A DNA stretch of 64,000 bases from RI-153 sp963721725 (GCA_963721725.1 CAVRLX010000007.1:248001-312000); one strand, 5' to 3'; shown: positions 12,710 to 21,610, counted from the stretch's first letter. Numbers and translations are program-made. Notes: generated by a model not told the origin, from the sequence alone.

Positions 12710-14080
12710 CTACAGCGCGGCGATCTCTTCCAAAAAGGCAATGCTGGTCTCGATGCCGCGATAGAAGTTGGGCAGATGGATCTTCTCGTTGGGGGCGTGC
12801 AGGTTATCATCGGGCAGGCCAAAGCCCATGAAGATCACCGGGGCGTTGAGTGTTTTCTGCAACACCGTCGCCACCGGGATCGATCCGCCCTCACGCGTAA
12901 AGACAGGCGCCACGCCAAAGGTGCGTTCATAAGCGCGCACGGCTGCCGCCATTTGTGGGGCGTTGAGATCGACCACCGTGGCAGGCGCGCCCTGGTGCAT
13001 GTGCAGTTCAATCTCCACGGTGGGCGGGGCGATGCGCTGTAAATAGTCTAGAATGCGCGGGCCGATGATCGCCGGATCTTGATCCGGGACGAGGCGACAA
13101 CTGATCTTGGCGTGGGCTTCGCTGGGGATCACCGTTTTGAAACCCGCTCCTGTGAAACCGCCCCACATGCCGTTGATCTCCAGCGTGGGCCGCGTTCCGA
13201 TTTGTTCCACAGGGCTATACCCTGCTTCGCCATAGAGGGCGGGCACGCCGGTCTCGTTGCGAATATCGGCGGCGCTATAGGGAACCTCGCTCAACTTGGC
13301 GCGTTCATCTGCATGGAGCGGGCGCACCTCGTCGTAAAAACCGGGCACAGTAATGGTTCCGTTGGCGTCATGCAAGGCGGCGATGAGTTCACAGAGCACC
13401 TGATTGGGGTTGTGGATGACGCCGCCATAGGCTCCGCTGTGCAGATCGCGGCGGGGGCCGCGCACAGTCAACTCACCGCCCCACATGCCGCGCAGGCCAT
13501 AGATAATCGACGGCTGGGTGGGCGAAAGGATGTGCGTGTCGGAGACCAGCCCCACATCAGCGGCCAGCTTTTCGGCATGGGCAGGCACATAGTGCATGAG
13601 ACCACGACTGCCCACCTCCTCTTCGCCCTCAATTAGAAATTTCACATTAACGGGCAGTTTACCGTTGACGTGCAAGAGCGCCGCCACCGCCGCCACATGG
13701 ATAAAAGTCTGTCCCTTGTCGTCGGACGCCCCACGGGCATAGAGATCATCGCCGCGCAGAGTCGGCTCAAATGGCGGTGTTTCCCACTTCTCCAGCGGGT
13801 CTACCGGCTGTACATCATAGTGACCATAGATCAGCACCGTGGGCGCGCCGTCCCCGGCGTGGAGCCAATCGGCATAGACAATGGGGTGACCGGCGGTCTC
13901 GATCTCTTGGATATTTTCCAGCCCGGCAGCGCGCAAATACGCGGTGAGCCAGCCCGCCGCCGCGGCCACATCGGCTTTGTGTTCGGGCAAGGTGCTAATG
14001 CTGGCAATACGCAGCCAGGCAGTGAGATCGTCCAGGATTTGCGCCCTGGTCTGCTGAAGATGGTCTGCAATGGATGACAT
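12710..14080 (-). CDS. M20 family metallo-dipeptidase
   Basis: A 456-residue protein of the M20/M28 zinc peptidase clan, close in layout to CNDP-type dipeptidases. The metal ligands are visible: His87 in YGHYDVQP, the bridging Asp in GASDDKGQ (about 118-124), and the catalytic and metal Glu pair in EGEEEVGS (about 151). A lid/dimerisation domain with the (R)GPRRDLHSGAYGG motif follows at about 205-220. Family members hydrolyse dipeptides or N-acylated amino acids in the cytoplasm. Length and motifs are complete. The start ATG has only a weak ribosome site (GAGCGAGACC). It is convergent with the giant gene and divergent from the methyltransferase. The exact substrate cannot be told from sequence. 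Confidence 0.88.
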   Translation of the reverse strand: MSSIADHLQQTRAQILDDLTAWLRIASISTLPEHKADVAAAAGWLTAYLRAAGLENIQEIETAGHPIVYADWLHAGDGAPTVLIYGHYDVQPVDPLEKWETPPFEPTLRGDDLYARGASDDKGQTFIHVAAVAALLHVNGKLPVNVKFLIEGEEEVGSRGLMHYVPAHAEKLAADVGLVSDTHILSPTQPSIIYGLRGMWGGELTVRGPRRDLHSGAYGGVIHNPNQVLCELIAALHDANGTITVPGFYDEVRPLHADERAKLSEVPYSAADIRNETGVPALYGEAGYSPVEQIGTRPTLEINGMWGGFTGAGFKTVIPSEAHAKISCRLVPDQDPAIIGPRILDYLQRIAPPTVEIELHMHQGAPATVVDLNAPQMAAAVRAYERTFGVAPVFTREGGSIPVATVLQKTLNAPVIFMGFGLPDDNLHAPNEKIHLPNFYRGIETSIAFLEEIAAL

Positions 14081-14197
14081 AATGGGTCTCGCTCTGTGGT
14101 GGATTGTGGATGATTGTAACGCTTGGAAAGTAGCGCCAAACGCGTCTTTGTTCCATACTATACCATCGCCTTTGTCGTTCTCACGAGTTTAGTGCCC

Positions 14198-14936
14198 ATG
14201 CGCCCATCCATCCCTGTGACTGTTGAGCAGATCGCCGCCCAGATTCGCCAGACCGCATCCAGGCGATGCATATATTGCCTATCACGCCCGCCGCTATGCT
14301 ACGCTTTTGTTGTGGCTGGGCGATTATCGCGCCGAACTGGCTGGCGGCATTTTGGACGTTGGACGTACCAAATTTACTGATATTTTGCACAACTGGGTGA
14401 AACTACCCGTGGATTCGCTGGGCTTTGGGGCCGACCATGTCACAGCGACGGGACATCACTATGGGTTTGATCTGCGTGAGGCCATGCACCCGGCGGCGTG
14501 GCGTTCGGATCTGCCCACCTATGGCGTGATTCTCTTTGCCGAGGTCATCGAACATCTGCCCATCTCGCCGCTGTGGACGCTACGCTTTTTGCACGCACGC
14601 TTGCAGCCAGGGGGAATCGTCGTGCTTCAGACGCCCAATGCCGCCGATCTGGTTAAACGGCTGCGTCTGTTGCGAGGCTATAATCCTTATGAACCCATCC
14701 GCGAAGACCTTAGCGAACCCGGCCACTTCCGCGAATATACCGCGGCTGAATTGGGTGAATATGCCCAGCGCACAGGCTTTGAGGTGGAAGGGCAACTGCT
14801 GGGCAACTATTTCGACTTTGAACATGCCCATGCCGAGTCTGCCACTTTCTATCGGCTGCTCACATGGGTCTATCGCTGGGTTCCCGCCAGCATGAAGCCT
14901 GGGATCACCCTCGTGCTGCGGGCCAATCGTGCATAA
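14198..14936 (+). CDS. Class I SAM-dependent methyltransferase (frameshifted near 14255)
   Basis: The C-terminal 220 residues are a clear class I methyltransferase: FAEVIEHLPISP (the acidic motif II region), LQPGGIVVLQTPN (motif III/post) and a GHFREYTAAEL segment common in Methyltransf_23 proteins. The natural start, MRPSIPVTVEQ at 14198, is in another frame. It joins the main frame if one base around 14252-14258 (ACC/AC) is removed, giving a continuous N-terminus that runs into HPGDAYIAYHARRY. If translated as it stands, only a protein starting internally would be made. Substrate unknown; such proteins often modify small molecules or sugars. Confidence 0.75.
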
Positions 14937-15162
14937 GCCCTGGCTGCGCACACGTTTGACATAGACCGTTGTTTTCTTGTAAAATTTTACACAAACGCCC
15001 AGGTTTCTCTTCAAAATCGGCTTCTTTTTGGACGTTTGTTCAAAAGCGCACAATCTTACTGCGATTTTTACGGTGATTTTTTATGATCAAATTGCCCTGT
15101 TAAAATAAGAAATCCACCTCATCGCCTATGCTGACTTAGCCTGCGTGCGCTTTGCCGATGAA
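14937..15162. other. Intergenic region without a recognised gene
   Basis: The region between the methyltransferase and the oxidase cluster is AT-rich around 14960-15120, with several T-runs and no convincing coding potential on either strand. Apart from the promoter-like pair at its downstream edge I see no structured RNA or repeat. Confidence 0.5.
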
Positions 15163-15191
15163 TTGGTGGATGACGTGATTCAGGGTACAAT
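15163..15191 (+). promoter_or_regulatory. Candidate sigma-70 type promoter for the oxidase cluster
   Basis: TTGGTG at 15163-15168 is separated by 17 bp from TACAAT at 15186-15191. The -10 matches consensus in five of six positions; the -35 is weaker. The predicted transcript start near 15198 lies just upstream of the ATG at 15222, which argues against the longer TTG start at 15192. Confidence 0.45.
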
Positions 15192-15221
15192 TTGCGTATC
15201 TATACACAAGATTTAGCCCAC

Positions 15222-15563
15222 ATGAAACGTACTTGGTTTGCATGGCTTTTAATAGGGACAGCTTTTCTGTGGCTCTTGTTCAGCTATCTGCCACCAGAGA
15301 CAATTCCCTGGCAGGTGATCCCAGATGCGCGCTGGTTGCCCCTATCCCGGTCCCTGGTCATCGCCTCCGCTCTTCTTTTTATTGGTCTACAATTTGTCTT
15401 GTTGACAGCGGTCTTTAAATTCCCTGCCCAGGTGACACCCGCAAGCGATGAAGAAGGTCAGCCGATTCGGATTCGGCGGGGGTGGGAACTGCTGTGGACG
15501 GCGTTGCCACTGCTGGTTTCGGTGGGGGTGTTTGTGCTGAGTTATTGGTCGTTGCGCGGCTGA
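15222..15563 (+). CDS. Small three-helix membrane protein resembling the COX2 transmembrane hairpin without a CuA domain
   Basis: A 113-residue protein with three hydrophobic segments at about 4-24, 42-68 and 86-110. The last two, joined by a charged loop with DEEGQ, followed by ELLWTALPLLVS, parallel the two-helix anchor of the CoxB encoded next door (loop GEEDKEGEY then LEVAWTVVPLIFV). It has no cupredoxin domain and no CuA ligands. It is the first gene of the oxidase cluster, so an accessory or assembly role in caa3 oxidase is reasonable. Neither a named family nor an experimentally known role is claimed. Start chosen at ATG 15222 because the promoter-like element lies upstream of it. Confidence 0.6.
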   Translation: MKRTWFAWLLIGTAFLWLLFSYLPPETIPWQVIPDARWLPLSRSLVIASALLFIGLQFVLLTAVFKFPAQVTPASDEEGQPIRIRRGWELLWTALPLLVSVGVFVLSYWSLRG

Positions 15564-15633
15564 CAGAGCGCTCCACCAACTTTTATGCGGGCTTTTTCGG
15601 CGGTTACGCAATTTTCCATATTGAGGGAGATGT

Positions 15634-16350
15634 ATGCAGAACAATCGGCGACATTTTGCAATTGCGGGCGTCTTGATTGTGATCTCGACGTTTTTGGTCT
15701 ATTGGCTGCTAGATAGTGTGCTGTCGTGGCCGATTCAGGCGGCGGCGGAAGCCGTGCAGATCGACTTTCTCTTTGATCTGCATGTTTGGCTGATCGCTTT
15801 CCTCTTTTCGCTGGTCGTGGTCTTTATGCTCTATGCGCTAGTCGTCTTTCGGCAACGCAAAGGCGAAGAAGACAAAGAGGGTGAGTATATTCACGGCAAC
15901 ACTACGCTGGAAGTGGCATGGACGGTGGTTCCCCTGATCTTTGTGGTGGTCTACGCCTACTTGGGCACAGACATCCTCACCGATATCACCCGCCCCAAAG
16001 CAGATGAATATGTGGTGAATGTTGAGGGTCGTCAGTGGGCTTGGAATTTTGGCTATCCCGAAGAAAATAATCTAGTGACCCAAGAAATGGTGATTCCCGT
16101 TAACCGGACCATCCGCTTGGACATGACATCTCTTGATGTACTGCATGATTTTTGGGTGCCAGAGTTCCGCGTGAAGCAGGATCTTGTGCCAGGGCAGGTC
16201 ACGCACTTGCGCTTTACGCCTACAGTTGAAGGAACCTACGACATGATTTGCGCGGAACTGTGTGGCTTCAACCATACTGGGATGCAGGCGGTTGTGCGTG
16301 TGGTTTCCACAGAGGAATTTGAGGCATGGCTGGCCGAACAAGGGCAGTAG
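15634..16350 (+). CDS. coxB: Cytochrome c oxidase subunit II
   Basis: A 238-residue subunit II with two N-terminal transmembrane helices (about 10-30 and 45-70) and a periplasm-facing cupredoxin domain. The binuclear CuA site is complete: CAELCGFNHTGM at about 205-216 supplies both Cys, Glu, His and Met, and the upstream His is in VLHDFWVPEF. The aromatic electron-entry stretch GRQWAWNFGYP is present. No cytochrome c domain is fused at the C-terminus, so a separate cytochrome c or other donor is needed. The start ATG follows a good GGGAG ribosome site. First core gene of coxB-coxA-coxD-coxC. Confidence 0.95.
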   Translation: MQNNRRHFAIAGVLIVISTFLVYWLLDSVLSWPIQAAAEAVQIDFLFDLHVWLIAFLFSLVVVFMLYALVVFRQRKGEEDKEGEYIHGNTTLEVAWTVVPLIFVVVYAYLGTDILTDITRPKADEYVVNVEGRQWAWNFGYPEENNLVTQEMVIPVNRTIRLDMTSLDVLHDFWVPEFRVKQDLVPGQVTHLRFTPTVEGTYDMICAELCGFNHTGMQAVVRVVSTEEFEAWLAEQGQ

Positions 16351-16414
16351 CCTGGCCTTCGCCAGTTTAGTGGATAGGGTAGTATTTTTCTTTGTCGCAT
16401 AGGGAGAAACATCT

Positions 16415-18292
16415 ATGTCGCTATTTTCCATCGGTTTGACACGGGCCATTGCGGGCCAGGCTGCCGGACTTATTCTGGGGATGGTGGTCACTACCATTGT
16501 CCGCATCTTCATGGGGTATGATGAACCATGGGCTGCGGAACCCGCCTGGACGGTTGGATCGATCTTCAGCATTATCGGCTCTTTGCTGGCTGTGGGCGCG
16601 CTGGACGACTGGCTAAAGTGGACACGGGGCATTGCAACGCCGCTGCATCATGGCCCGCCCCACGGCAAACCAGCCTGGACCCGCTATTTTGGTGTGGACT
16701 ATAACCACAAGGTGATTGGCATCCAATACACCGTGTGGGGAATCTTCCTGCTTATGGTGGGCGGAACTGCCGCCATGATCTTCCGCACCGAGTTGGCTGC
16801 ATCGGGGCTGCAATTCCTGCAACTTGACCTTTATAACAACCTCATCGGCATCCACGGCATGATCATGATCTTCTCGATCTTGCTGGGCGTGGGTGGCATG
16901 GCGAACTATTTGGTCCCGTTGATGTTGGGCGCAGAGGATATGGCTTTCCCCCGTCTGAATGCACTGGGCTTCTGGTTCAACGTGCCGGGCAGCCTGCTCT
17001 TGCTCTTAAGCCTCTTTGTGGGCGGCTGGGATTCGGGCTGGACGGCCTACCCGCCGCTGAGCGCTCGCGGTCCGATTGGCTATCAGCTCTTCTTCCTGGG
17101 CGTCTTTGCCATCGGTCTTTCGTCGATTGTCGGCTCGCTGAACCTGATTGTCACGATTTTGCGTATGCGCCCCAAAGGCATGAGCCTCTTCCGCATGCCG
17201 ATCTTTTGCTGGGCTGTTTTTGCCACCAGCATGATCCAGTTAACCGCCACCCAGTTGATCGGCCTCTCGTTTCTCATGGTCTCGACACAGCGGGCGTTGG
17301 GCATGGGCTTCTTCGACCCTGGTTCCAGCATGGACCCACTGATCGGCGGCGGTGATCCAGTGCTCTTCCAGCACCTCTTCTGGTTCTATAGCCATCCGGC
17401 GGTCTATATTTTCGTCTTGCCGGGGCTGGGCATCATCAGCGAATTGCTGCCGGTCTTCTCGCGCAAGCCGCTTTTCGGCTACAAATGGATCGCCCTTTCT
17501 AGCTTGGCGATTGCGATTGTGGGCTTCATTGTGTGGGGACATCACATGTTTGTCTCTGGCTACAATGAAATCCTGCGCATCCCTTTCATGTATTCAACGC
17601 TGTTGGTGGCCGTGCCCACGGGTGTCAAGTTCTTTAGCTGGCTGGGCACGCTATGGGGTGGCAATCTGCGCTTCCCCACACCCATGCTCTTTGTGTTGGG
17701 GGCTATCTCCGTCTTTCTCATCGGCGGTTTGAGCGGTCCTGTGCTGGGCACGGTTCCCTCGGATCTGCCGCTACACGATAGCTACTTTGTGGTGGGTCAT
17801 TTCCACGCCACCATGTTTGGCGGCTTTGTCTTTCCGTTCATTGCGGCGCTTTACTATTGGTTCCCCAAAGTGACGGGCCGAATGTACAACGAGACCCTGG
17901 GTAAGGTCCATTTCTGGATCATGACCCCGGCCTTCTGGGTGCAAACATTGGGTCAAATGGGCGTAGGCGTGATGGGCATGCGCCGCCGCATCGGGGACTA
18001 TGACCCACTCTTGGGCAGCGGACAAATCGAAGCTTGGCATCTGGCGGTTACCATTGCAGGCTTTGCCATTGCCTTCGGGATCATTCTCATGTTGTGGAAC
18101 TTCTTCCAGAGCGCCGAGGTGGGCGTGCTGGCTGGGGCCGATCCGTGGCGCTCGCGCTCGCCGGAGTGGCAAATTCCCTCGCCCATTCCAGAGCACAGCT
18201 TTTCCCACCCGTTGGCCGTGGTGGGCGAACCCTATGATTATGGCTTGCCCGGCTCCAGCTATGTGAGCATGGTTGCGACTGGCGACGACTGA
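16415..18292 (+). CDS. coxA: Cytochrome c oxidase subunit I, A2-type haem-copper oxidase
   Basis: A 625-residue catalytic subunit that reduces O2 at haem-CuB and pumps protons. Haem and copper ligands are visible: His in GIHGMIM (about 146), the CuB histidine and cross-linked Tyr in YSHPAVY (about 323-330), the His pair in WGHHMF (about 374) and the haem pair in VVGHFHATM (about 462-464). The YSHPxVY form, instead of GHPEVY, is the known signature of A2-type oxidases, in which a Tyr-Ser pair replaces the D-channel glutamate. An N-terminal extension of about 105 residues with two extra hydrophobic segments precedes the usual subunit I core. Ribosome site AGGGAG lies 9 bases ahead. Confidence 0.96.
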   Translation: MSLFSIGLTRAIAGQAAGLILGMVVTTIVRIFMGYDEPWAAEPAWTVGSIFSIIGSLLAVGALDDWLKWTRGIATPLHHGPPHGKPAWTRYFGVDYNHKVIGIQYTVWGIFLLMVGGTAAMIFRTELAASGLQFLQLDLYNNLIGIHGMIMIFSILLGVGGMANYLVPLMLGAEDMAFPRLNALGFWFNVPGSLLLLLSLFVGGWDSGWTAYPPLSARGPIGYQLFFLGVFAIGLSSIVGSLNLIVTILRMRPKGMSLFRMPIFCWAVFATSMIQLTATQLIGLSFLMVSTQRALGMGFFDPGSSMDPLIGGGDPVLFQHLFWFYSHPAVYIFVLPGLGIISELLPVFSRKPLFGYKWIALSSLAIAIVGFIVWGHHMFVSGYNEILRIPFMYSTLLVAVPTGVKFFSWLGTLWGGNLRFPTPMLFVLGAISVFLIGGLSGPVLGTVPSDLPLHDSYFVVGHFHATMFGGFVFPFIAALYYWFPKVTGRMYNETLGKVHFWIMTPAFWVQTLGQMGVGVMGMRRRIGDYDPLLGSGQIEAWHLAVTIAGFAIAFGIILMLWNFFQSAEVGVLAGADPWRSRSPEWQIPSPIPEHSFSHPLAVVGEPYDYGLPGSSYVSMVATGDD

Positions 18293-18363
18293 GCATTTAC
18301 CCGAACAAACCGCCGGGCGATGAACCTTGGTCGCTCGGCGCTTGCCCAACCTGGGAGGATAGA

Positions 18364-18588
18364 ATGGCACAACAGACAAAAACCCCGCAGAAAAAATCTG
18401 GCTACTTTATTCAGGGCTATGTGGTGGCTCTGATTTTGGCTGCATTAACCGGCATTGAATATTGGGTGGCGATCAGCCCGTGGAATTCAGCGATCTGGCT
18501 TTTTATCCTCGCCATTATCAAAGCTGCCCTGGTTGTCAACTATTTTATGCACATTTCGAGCCTGTGGAAGACAGAGGAAGGTCATTAA
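18364..18588 (+). CDS. coxD: Cytochrome c oxidase subunit IV (prokaryotic type)
   Basis: A 74-residue protein with two closely spaced transmembrane helices and the (A)xLVVNYFMHISSLW motif typical of prokaryotic COX4 proteins. It sits between coxA and coxC with a GGGAGG ribosome site and a 3-bp gap to coxC. Probably a structural subunit of the caa3 complex; no cofactor ligands are expected. Confidence 0.85.
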   Translation: MAQQTKTPQKKSGYFIQGYVVALILAALTGIEYWVAISPWNSAIWLFILAIIKAALVVNYFMHISSLWKTEEGH

Positions 18589-18591
18589 CCC

Positions 18592-19197
18592 ATGAGTAGT
18601 GTGGTTGCCGCATCTCCATTGGAACAATATCGAGAGCAGACACGCAATAATCGGCTGGGCTTCTGGCTCTTCTTCGCCTCGGAATCGTTTATCTTTGCGG
18701 CCCTGTTGGCTGCCCGCTTTTATCTCTGGCGCGGGGAAGATGGCAGCATTATCCGCCCCGAACTGGATCAACAGATTGGGTTGATCGTAACGGTGGTGCT
18801 GCTGATCAGTAGCTATTTTATGAACAGAGCAGAAGTTGCCATTGCCCATAATGACCGGGGCACTTTTCTGGTCAGTCTCCTGATCACCGCCTTTTTGGGA
18901 CTCGTCTTTTTGGCGGGTGTGGTCATCTTCGAGTGGGGCGGCCATATTAGACCGTCCGATGGCGTTTTTGGCGCTGTGATCTTTGGCATGACAGGCATGC
19001 ACGCCCTGCATGTGCTTTCCGGCGTGTTCCTGATTTTGAACGTCTGGTGGCTGGGCCGCAAAGGTCATTTCTCGGCAGAAAAGCATTGGGGCGTAGAAGC
19101 CTGTGCCATCTACTGGCACTATGTAGATCTCGTTTGGATCTTCTTCTACCCGGCGCTCTATCTAATCGGTCATCTGGTGGAAGGTTCTGTTCATTAA
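18592..19197 (+). CDS. coxC: Cytochrome c oxidase subunit III
   Basis: A 201-residue five-helix subunit III. Family features include FWLFFASESFIFAALL near the N-terminus, GMHALHVLSG and the C-terminal IYWHYVDLVWIFFYPALYL motif with its conserved W-H-(Y/F)-V-D-x-V-W. It stabilises subunit I during turnover. It overlaps nothing but follows coxD by 3 bp, so the two are almost certainly cotranscribed. A stem-loop 36 bases after the stop ends the core cox transcript or attenuates it. Confidence 0.94.
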   Translation: MSSVVAASPLEQYREQTRNNRLGFWLFFASESFIFAALLAARFYLWRGEDGSIIRPELDQQIGLIVTVVLLISSYFMNRAEVAIAHNDRGTFLVSLLITAFLGLVFLAGVVIFEWGGHIRPSDGVFGAVIFGMTGMHALHVLSGVFLILNVWWLGRKGHFSAEKHWGVEACAIYWHYVDLVWIFFYPALYLIGHLVEGSVH

Positions 19198-19233
19198 TTT
19201 GCGACTCGTTCCCAACGGAAAATAGTGAAAATC

Positions 19234-19269
19234 CGGCAGGTCGCAGTCATCAGCAAGAGCGACCTGCCG
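19234..19269 (+). terminator. 11-bp stem-loop after coxC
   Basis: CGGCAGGTCGC (19234-19244) pairs perfectly with GCGACCTGCCG (19259-19269), loop 14 nt, followed by TTTATTCT. It behaves like an intrinsic terminator or attenuator between coxC and ctaG and lies inside the longer, GTG-initiated version of ctaG, which supports the downstream ATG at 19291. Confidence 0.65.
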
Positions 19270-19290
19270 TTTATTCTATCAATAACCATT

Positions 19291-20235
19291 ATGGATCCAC
19301 TTACCAAAGCCATTCTACTTTCTTGGGATATACGGCCTGGCGTATTGGCCTTTTTTATTCTGCTTGCCCTTGTGCAGTTCATCGGCTGGCGCACGCTGCG
19401 ACGGCGTGGCGGCACACGCTTTGCCAATGGCTGGCGGCTGGCCTCCTATCTGGCTGGGCTAACGGTACTTATGCTGGCAACCATGTCGCCGATTGACGTG
19501 CTGAGCAGCCAGCTTTTCCTTATGCACATGATCCAACATCTGCTCATGATGATGGTCGCTGCGCCGCTGATTCTGTTGGCAAACCCCTTCCCCACCTTTT
19601 TATGGGCGCTGCCGCGACCCTGGCGCGTGCGGATTGGGGGATGGTTTCAGGCAGACCATCCGCTCTATCGCCTCCTAGATCCGGTGACGCGCCCCGGCAT
19701 TATTTGGATGATCTTTGTCTCGGTCTATCTGGGCTGGCACGATCCCAACGCCTATAACCTTGCCCTGCGCAGTGCCCTTGTCCACGACATTGAGCACATT
19801 ACCTTCTTTGGGGTATCGTTGCTCTTTTGGTGGCGCATCATCGGGGCTGGCCCCCAGATTGGCGGGCGGCTCTCCGTGCCCATGCGCGCCGTCTTTGCCA
19901 TTTCCGCTGTGCCGCCCAATATGCTGGCGGGCGTGGCGATCTCGTTTGCCACAGCTCCCATCTATACTTTCTATACTGGCGTGCCGAGACTCTATGGCAT
20001 CAGCGTCATGGACGATCAAACGTGGTCGGGGCTGATTATGTGGATTCCGGGCAGCATGATGTACATTGTGGCGGCGATTGTGCTACTGGGCATCCTGTTG
20101 GGTAACGAGAAAAAGCCCATCCGCAGTATAGACGAATGGTCCACCGATGCCGCCCTGATTGCCCCCGGATTGGAAGCTCGTCAGCGGGCCAATGCCTGGC
20201 GAGAGGCCCGGCGGCTTGGATCCAACGAAGTATGA
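19291..20235 (+). CDS. ctaG: caa3-type cytochrome oxidase assembly factor CtaG
   Basis: A 314-residue integral membrane protein with seven predicted helices, matching the caa3_CtaG family (Bacillus-type, unrelated to Cox11). Conserved features seen are SSQLFLMHMIQHLLMMM, LGWHDPNAYNLAL and VHDIEHITFFG. The His residues in these motifs face the outer side of the membrane and are thought to help metal delivery or assembly of the oxidase. ATG at 19291 is preferred over GTG at 19225 because a hairpin lies between them. It overlaps the next gene by ATGA, so translation is coupled. Confidence 0.9.
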   Translation: MDPLTKAILLSWDIRPGVLAFFILLALVQFIGWRTLRRRGGTRFANGWRLASYLAGLTVLMLATMSPIDVLSSQLFLMHMIQHLLMMMVAAPLILLANPFPTFLWALPRPWRVRIGGWFQADHPLYRLLDPVTRPGIIWMIFVSVYLGWHDPNAYNLALRSALVHDIEHITFFGVSLLFWWRIIGAGPQIGGRLSVPMRAVFAISAVPPNMLAGVAISFATAPIYTFYTGVPRLYGISVMDDQTWSGLIMWIPGSMMYIVAAIVLLGILLGNEKKPIRSIDEWSTDAALIAPGLEARQRANAWREARRLGSNEV

Positions 20236-20792
20236 CTATGCTTAAATTTTCGCTGGCTGGCTGGCTAGGGCTGGTGACGTTGCTCTGCGCCGTTTCCCTG
20301 GTCGCTGCCCATGCGGGCACAGGCACACCCCAATTCACCAATGAAGACATCGGTGCCTATCGGCTCTTTGTCTGGTCGGATCCCGAACCGCCGCAAGTGG
20401 GCGACTATCATGTAGCGGTGGCGCTCACCGAATCGTTAGAAGGCGATAGCAGTGGCTTTGCCGGGCAACCCGTGTTGGGCGCGGATATCACCGTCAGCAT
20501 GACCCATGCCGAGAGTGGGCAAACATTGACACAAAAGGCAACCCATGAAGAGGCCACCAATCAGATTTACTATGAAGCGGCCTTTGATGTGACCAAGACG
20601 GGAAACTGGACCGTGTCGCTTGTAATTGAGGGTGAGCGCGGGCGCGCCGACGCTTCCTATCCTGAGGTGATTGAAGCCGTCGGGGTGAATTGGATGCCCA
20701 TTGCCGGCGGCGTGCTGGCGTTGCTTTTGGTAATCGGTGCGTTTCTGTTTCATACGCGTGTCGGCGCAAAGCCAGCGGAGGTGACCGAGTGA
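20232..20792 (+). CDS. Membrane-anchored YtkA/FixH-like protein of the oxidase cluster
   Basis: A 186-residue protein with an N-terminal signal-like helix ending in VSLVAAHAG, an extracytoplasmic beta-rich domain (about 30-155) and a C-terminal transmembrane helix at about 155-175. Phrases such as VGDYHVAVALTE, GADITVSMTHAESG and TGNWTVSLVIEG follow the pattern of YtkA-like/FixH domains, which occur with copper handling and oxidase maturation. It overlaps ctaG (ATGA) and SURF1 (GTGA), placing it firmly in the maturation operon. The family call rests on pattern only. Confidence 0.6.
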   Translation: MTMLKFSLAGWLGLVTLLCAVSLVAAHAGTGTPQFTNEDIGAYRLFVWSDPEPPQVGDYHVAVALTESLEGDSSGFAGQPVLGADITVSMTHAESGQTLTQKATHEEATNQIYYEAAFDVTKTGNWTVSLVIEGERGRADASYPEVIEAVGVNWMPIAGGVLALLLVIGAFLFHTRVGAKPAEVTE

Positions 20793-21610
20793 GATCTGGA
20801 CTTGCCCTGTTTGGTCGCCGCTGGTGGTGGAAGACGCTCCTCGTGCTGGCGGCCATGGCCTTTATGGCCGGCCTCGGCGTCTGGCAATTGGATCGGCTGG
20901 AACAGCGCCGCGCCTACAATGCGCAGCTCTTGGAAAAGCTGGCCTCTGCGCCCATTCAGATCGATGGTACTGCCCTGCCCGAAGCGACCGCACAATTGGC
21001 GGATCGCAAAGCCGAGGTTGCGGGAGAGTACGATTTCTCCCAGCAAATCGCCATTAAAAATCAGAATTACGAAGGCCAGCCCGGTGTCTATCTGGTTACG
21101 CCACTGCGCATCAAGGGCAGCGACAAGGCCATTTTGGTCAACCGGGGCTGGGTTCCCTATCAAGAAGGCACACCTGAGCGCTGGCAGCAGTTCGACGAAA
21201 GCGCCGACGACGTGCTCTTTGGCTACCTGCAAAAGTCGCAAAAGTTGCCCGACGGCAGCACGACCCAGATCCCGGCTACGCCGCAGCGGGCGTGGTTCCG
21301 CACCGACATTGAGGCCATCGCTGCCCAGATGCCCTATGTGCTTATGCCGGTCTATCTTGACCTGGCTCCCCAGCCGCAGAGAAGCTATAACACCCTGCCT
21401 ATTCGTGTGCAGCCGGAGATCGAGGTCACAGAAGGCAACCACTTTAGCTACGCCTTGCAATGGTTTGCCTTTGCACTGATTGCCGGCGTGGCCTACGTGG
21501 GGCTAGTACGTCGCCAAGAGTACGAACGCACCCAGCTTGCGGCAGACTTCGACAATGACATCCTTGAGCCGTTGGTGACAGCCGATCATGGCGCTGCCCA
21601 TTCATCCTGA
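20789..21610 (+). CDS. SURF1 family cytochrome oxidase biogenesis protein
   Basis: A 273-residue protein with the SURF1 layout: an N-terminal helix (about 12-32) with GVWQLDRLEQRRAYN directly after it, a large extracytoplasmic domain with GVYLVTPL and ILVNRGWVPY, and a C-terminal helix ending in a charged tail. SURF1 assists haem a insertion into subunit I. The GTG start overlaps the upstream stop (GTGA), and the longer upstream reading frame is a shadow of the preceding gene. ctaB follows after 54 bp. Confidence 0.92.
   Translation: MRSGLALFGRRWWWKTLLVLAAMAFMAGLGVWQLDRLEQRRAYNAQLLEKLASAPIQIDGTALPEATAQLADRKAEVAGEYDFSQQIAIKNQNYEGQPGVYLVTPLRIKGSDKAILVNRGWVPYQEGTPERWQQFDESADDVLFGYLQKSQKLPDGSTTQIPATPQRAWFRTDIEAIAAQMPYVLMPVYLDLAPQPQRSYNTLPIRVQPEIEVTEGNHFSYALQWFAFALIAGVAYVGLVRRQEYERTQLAADFDNDILEPLVTADHGAAHSS

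Noticed and set aside
19225..19290. An upstream GTG start for ctaG
   Set aside because: The extra 22 codons overlap the stem-loop after coxC and lack the hydrophobic start typical of the family.
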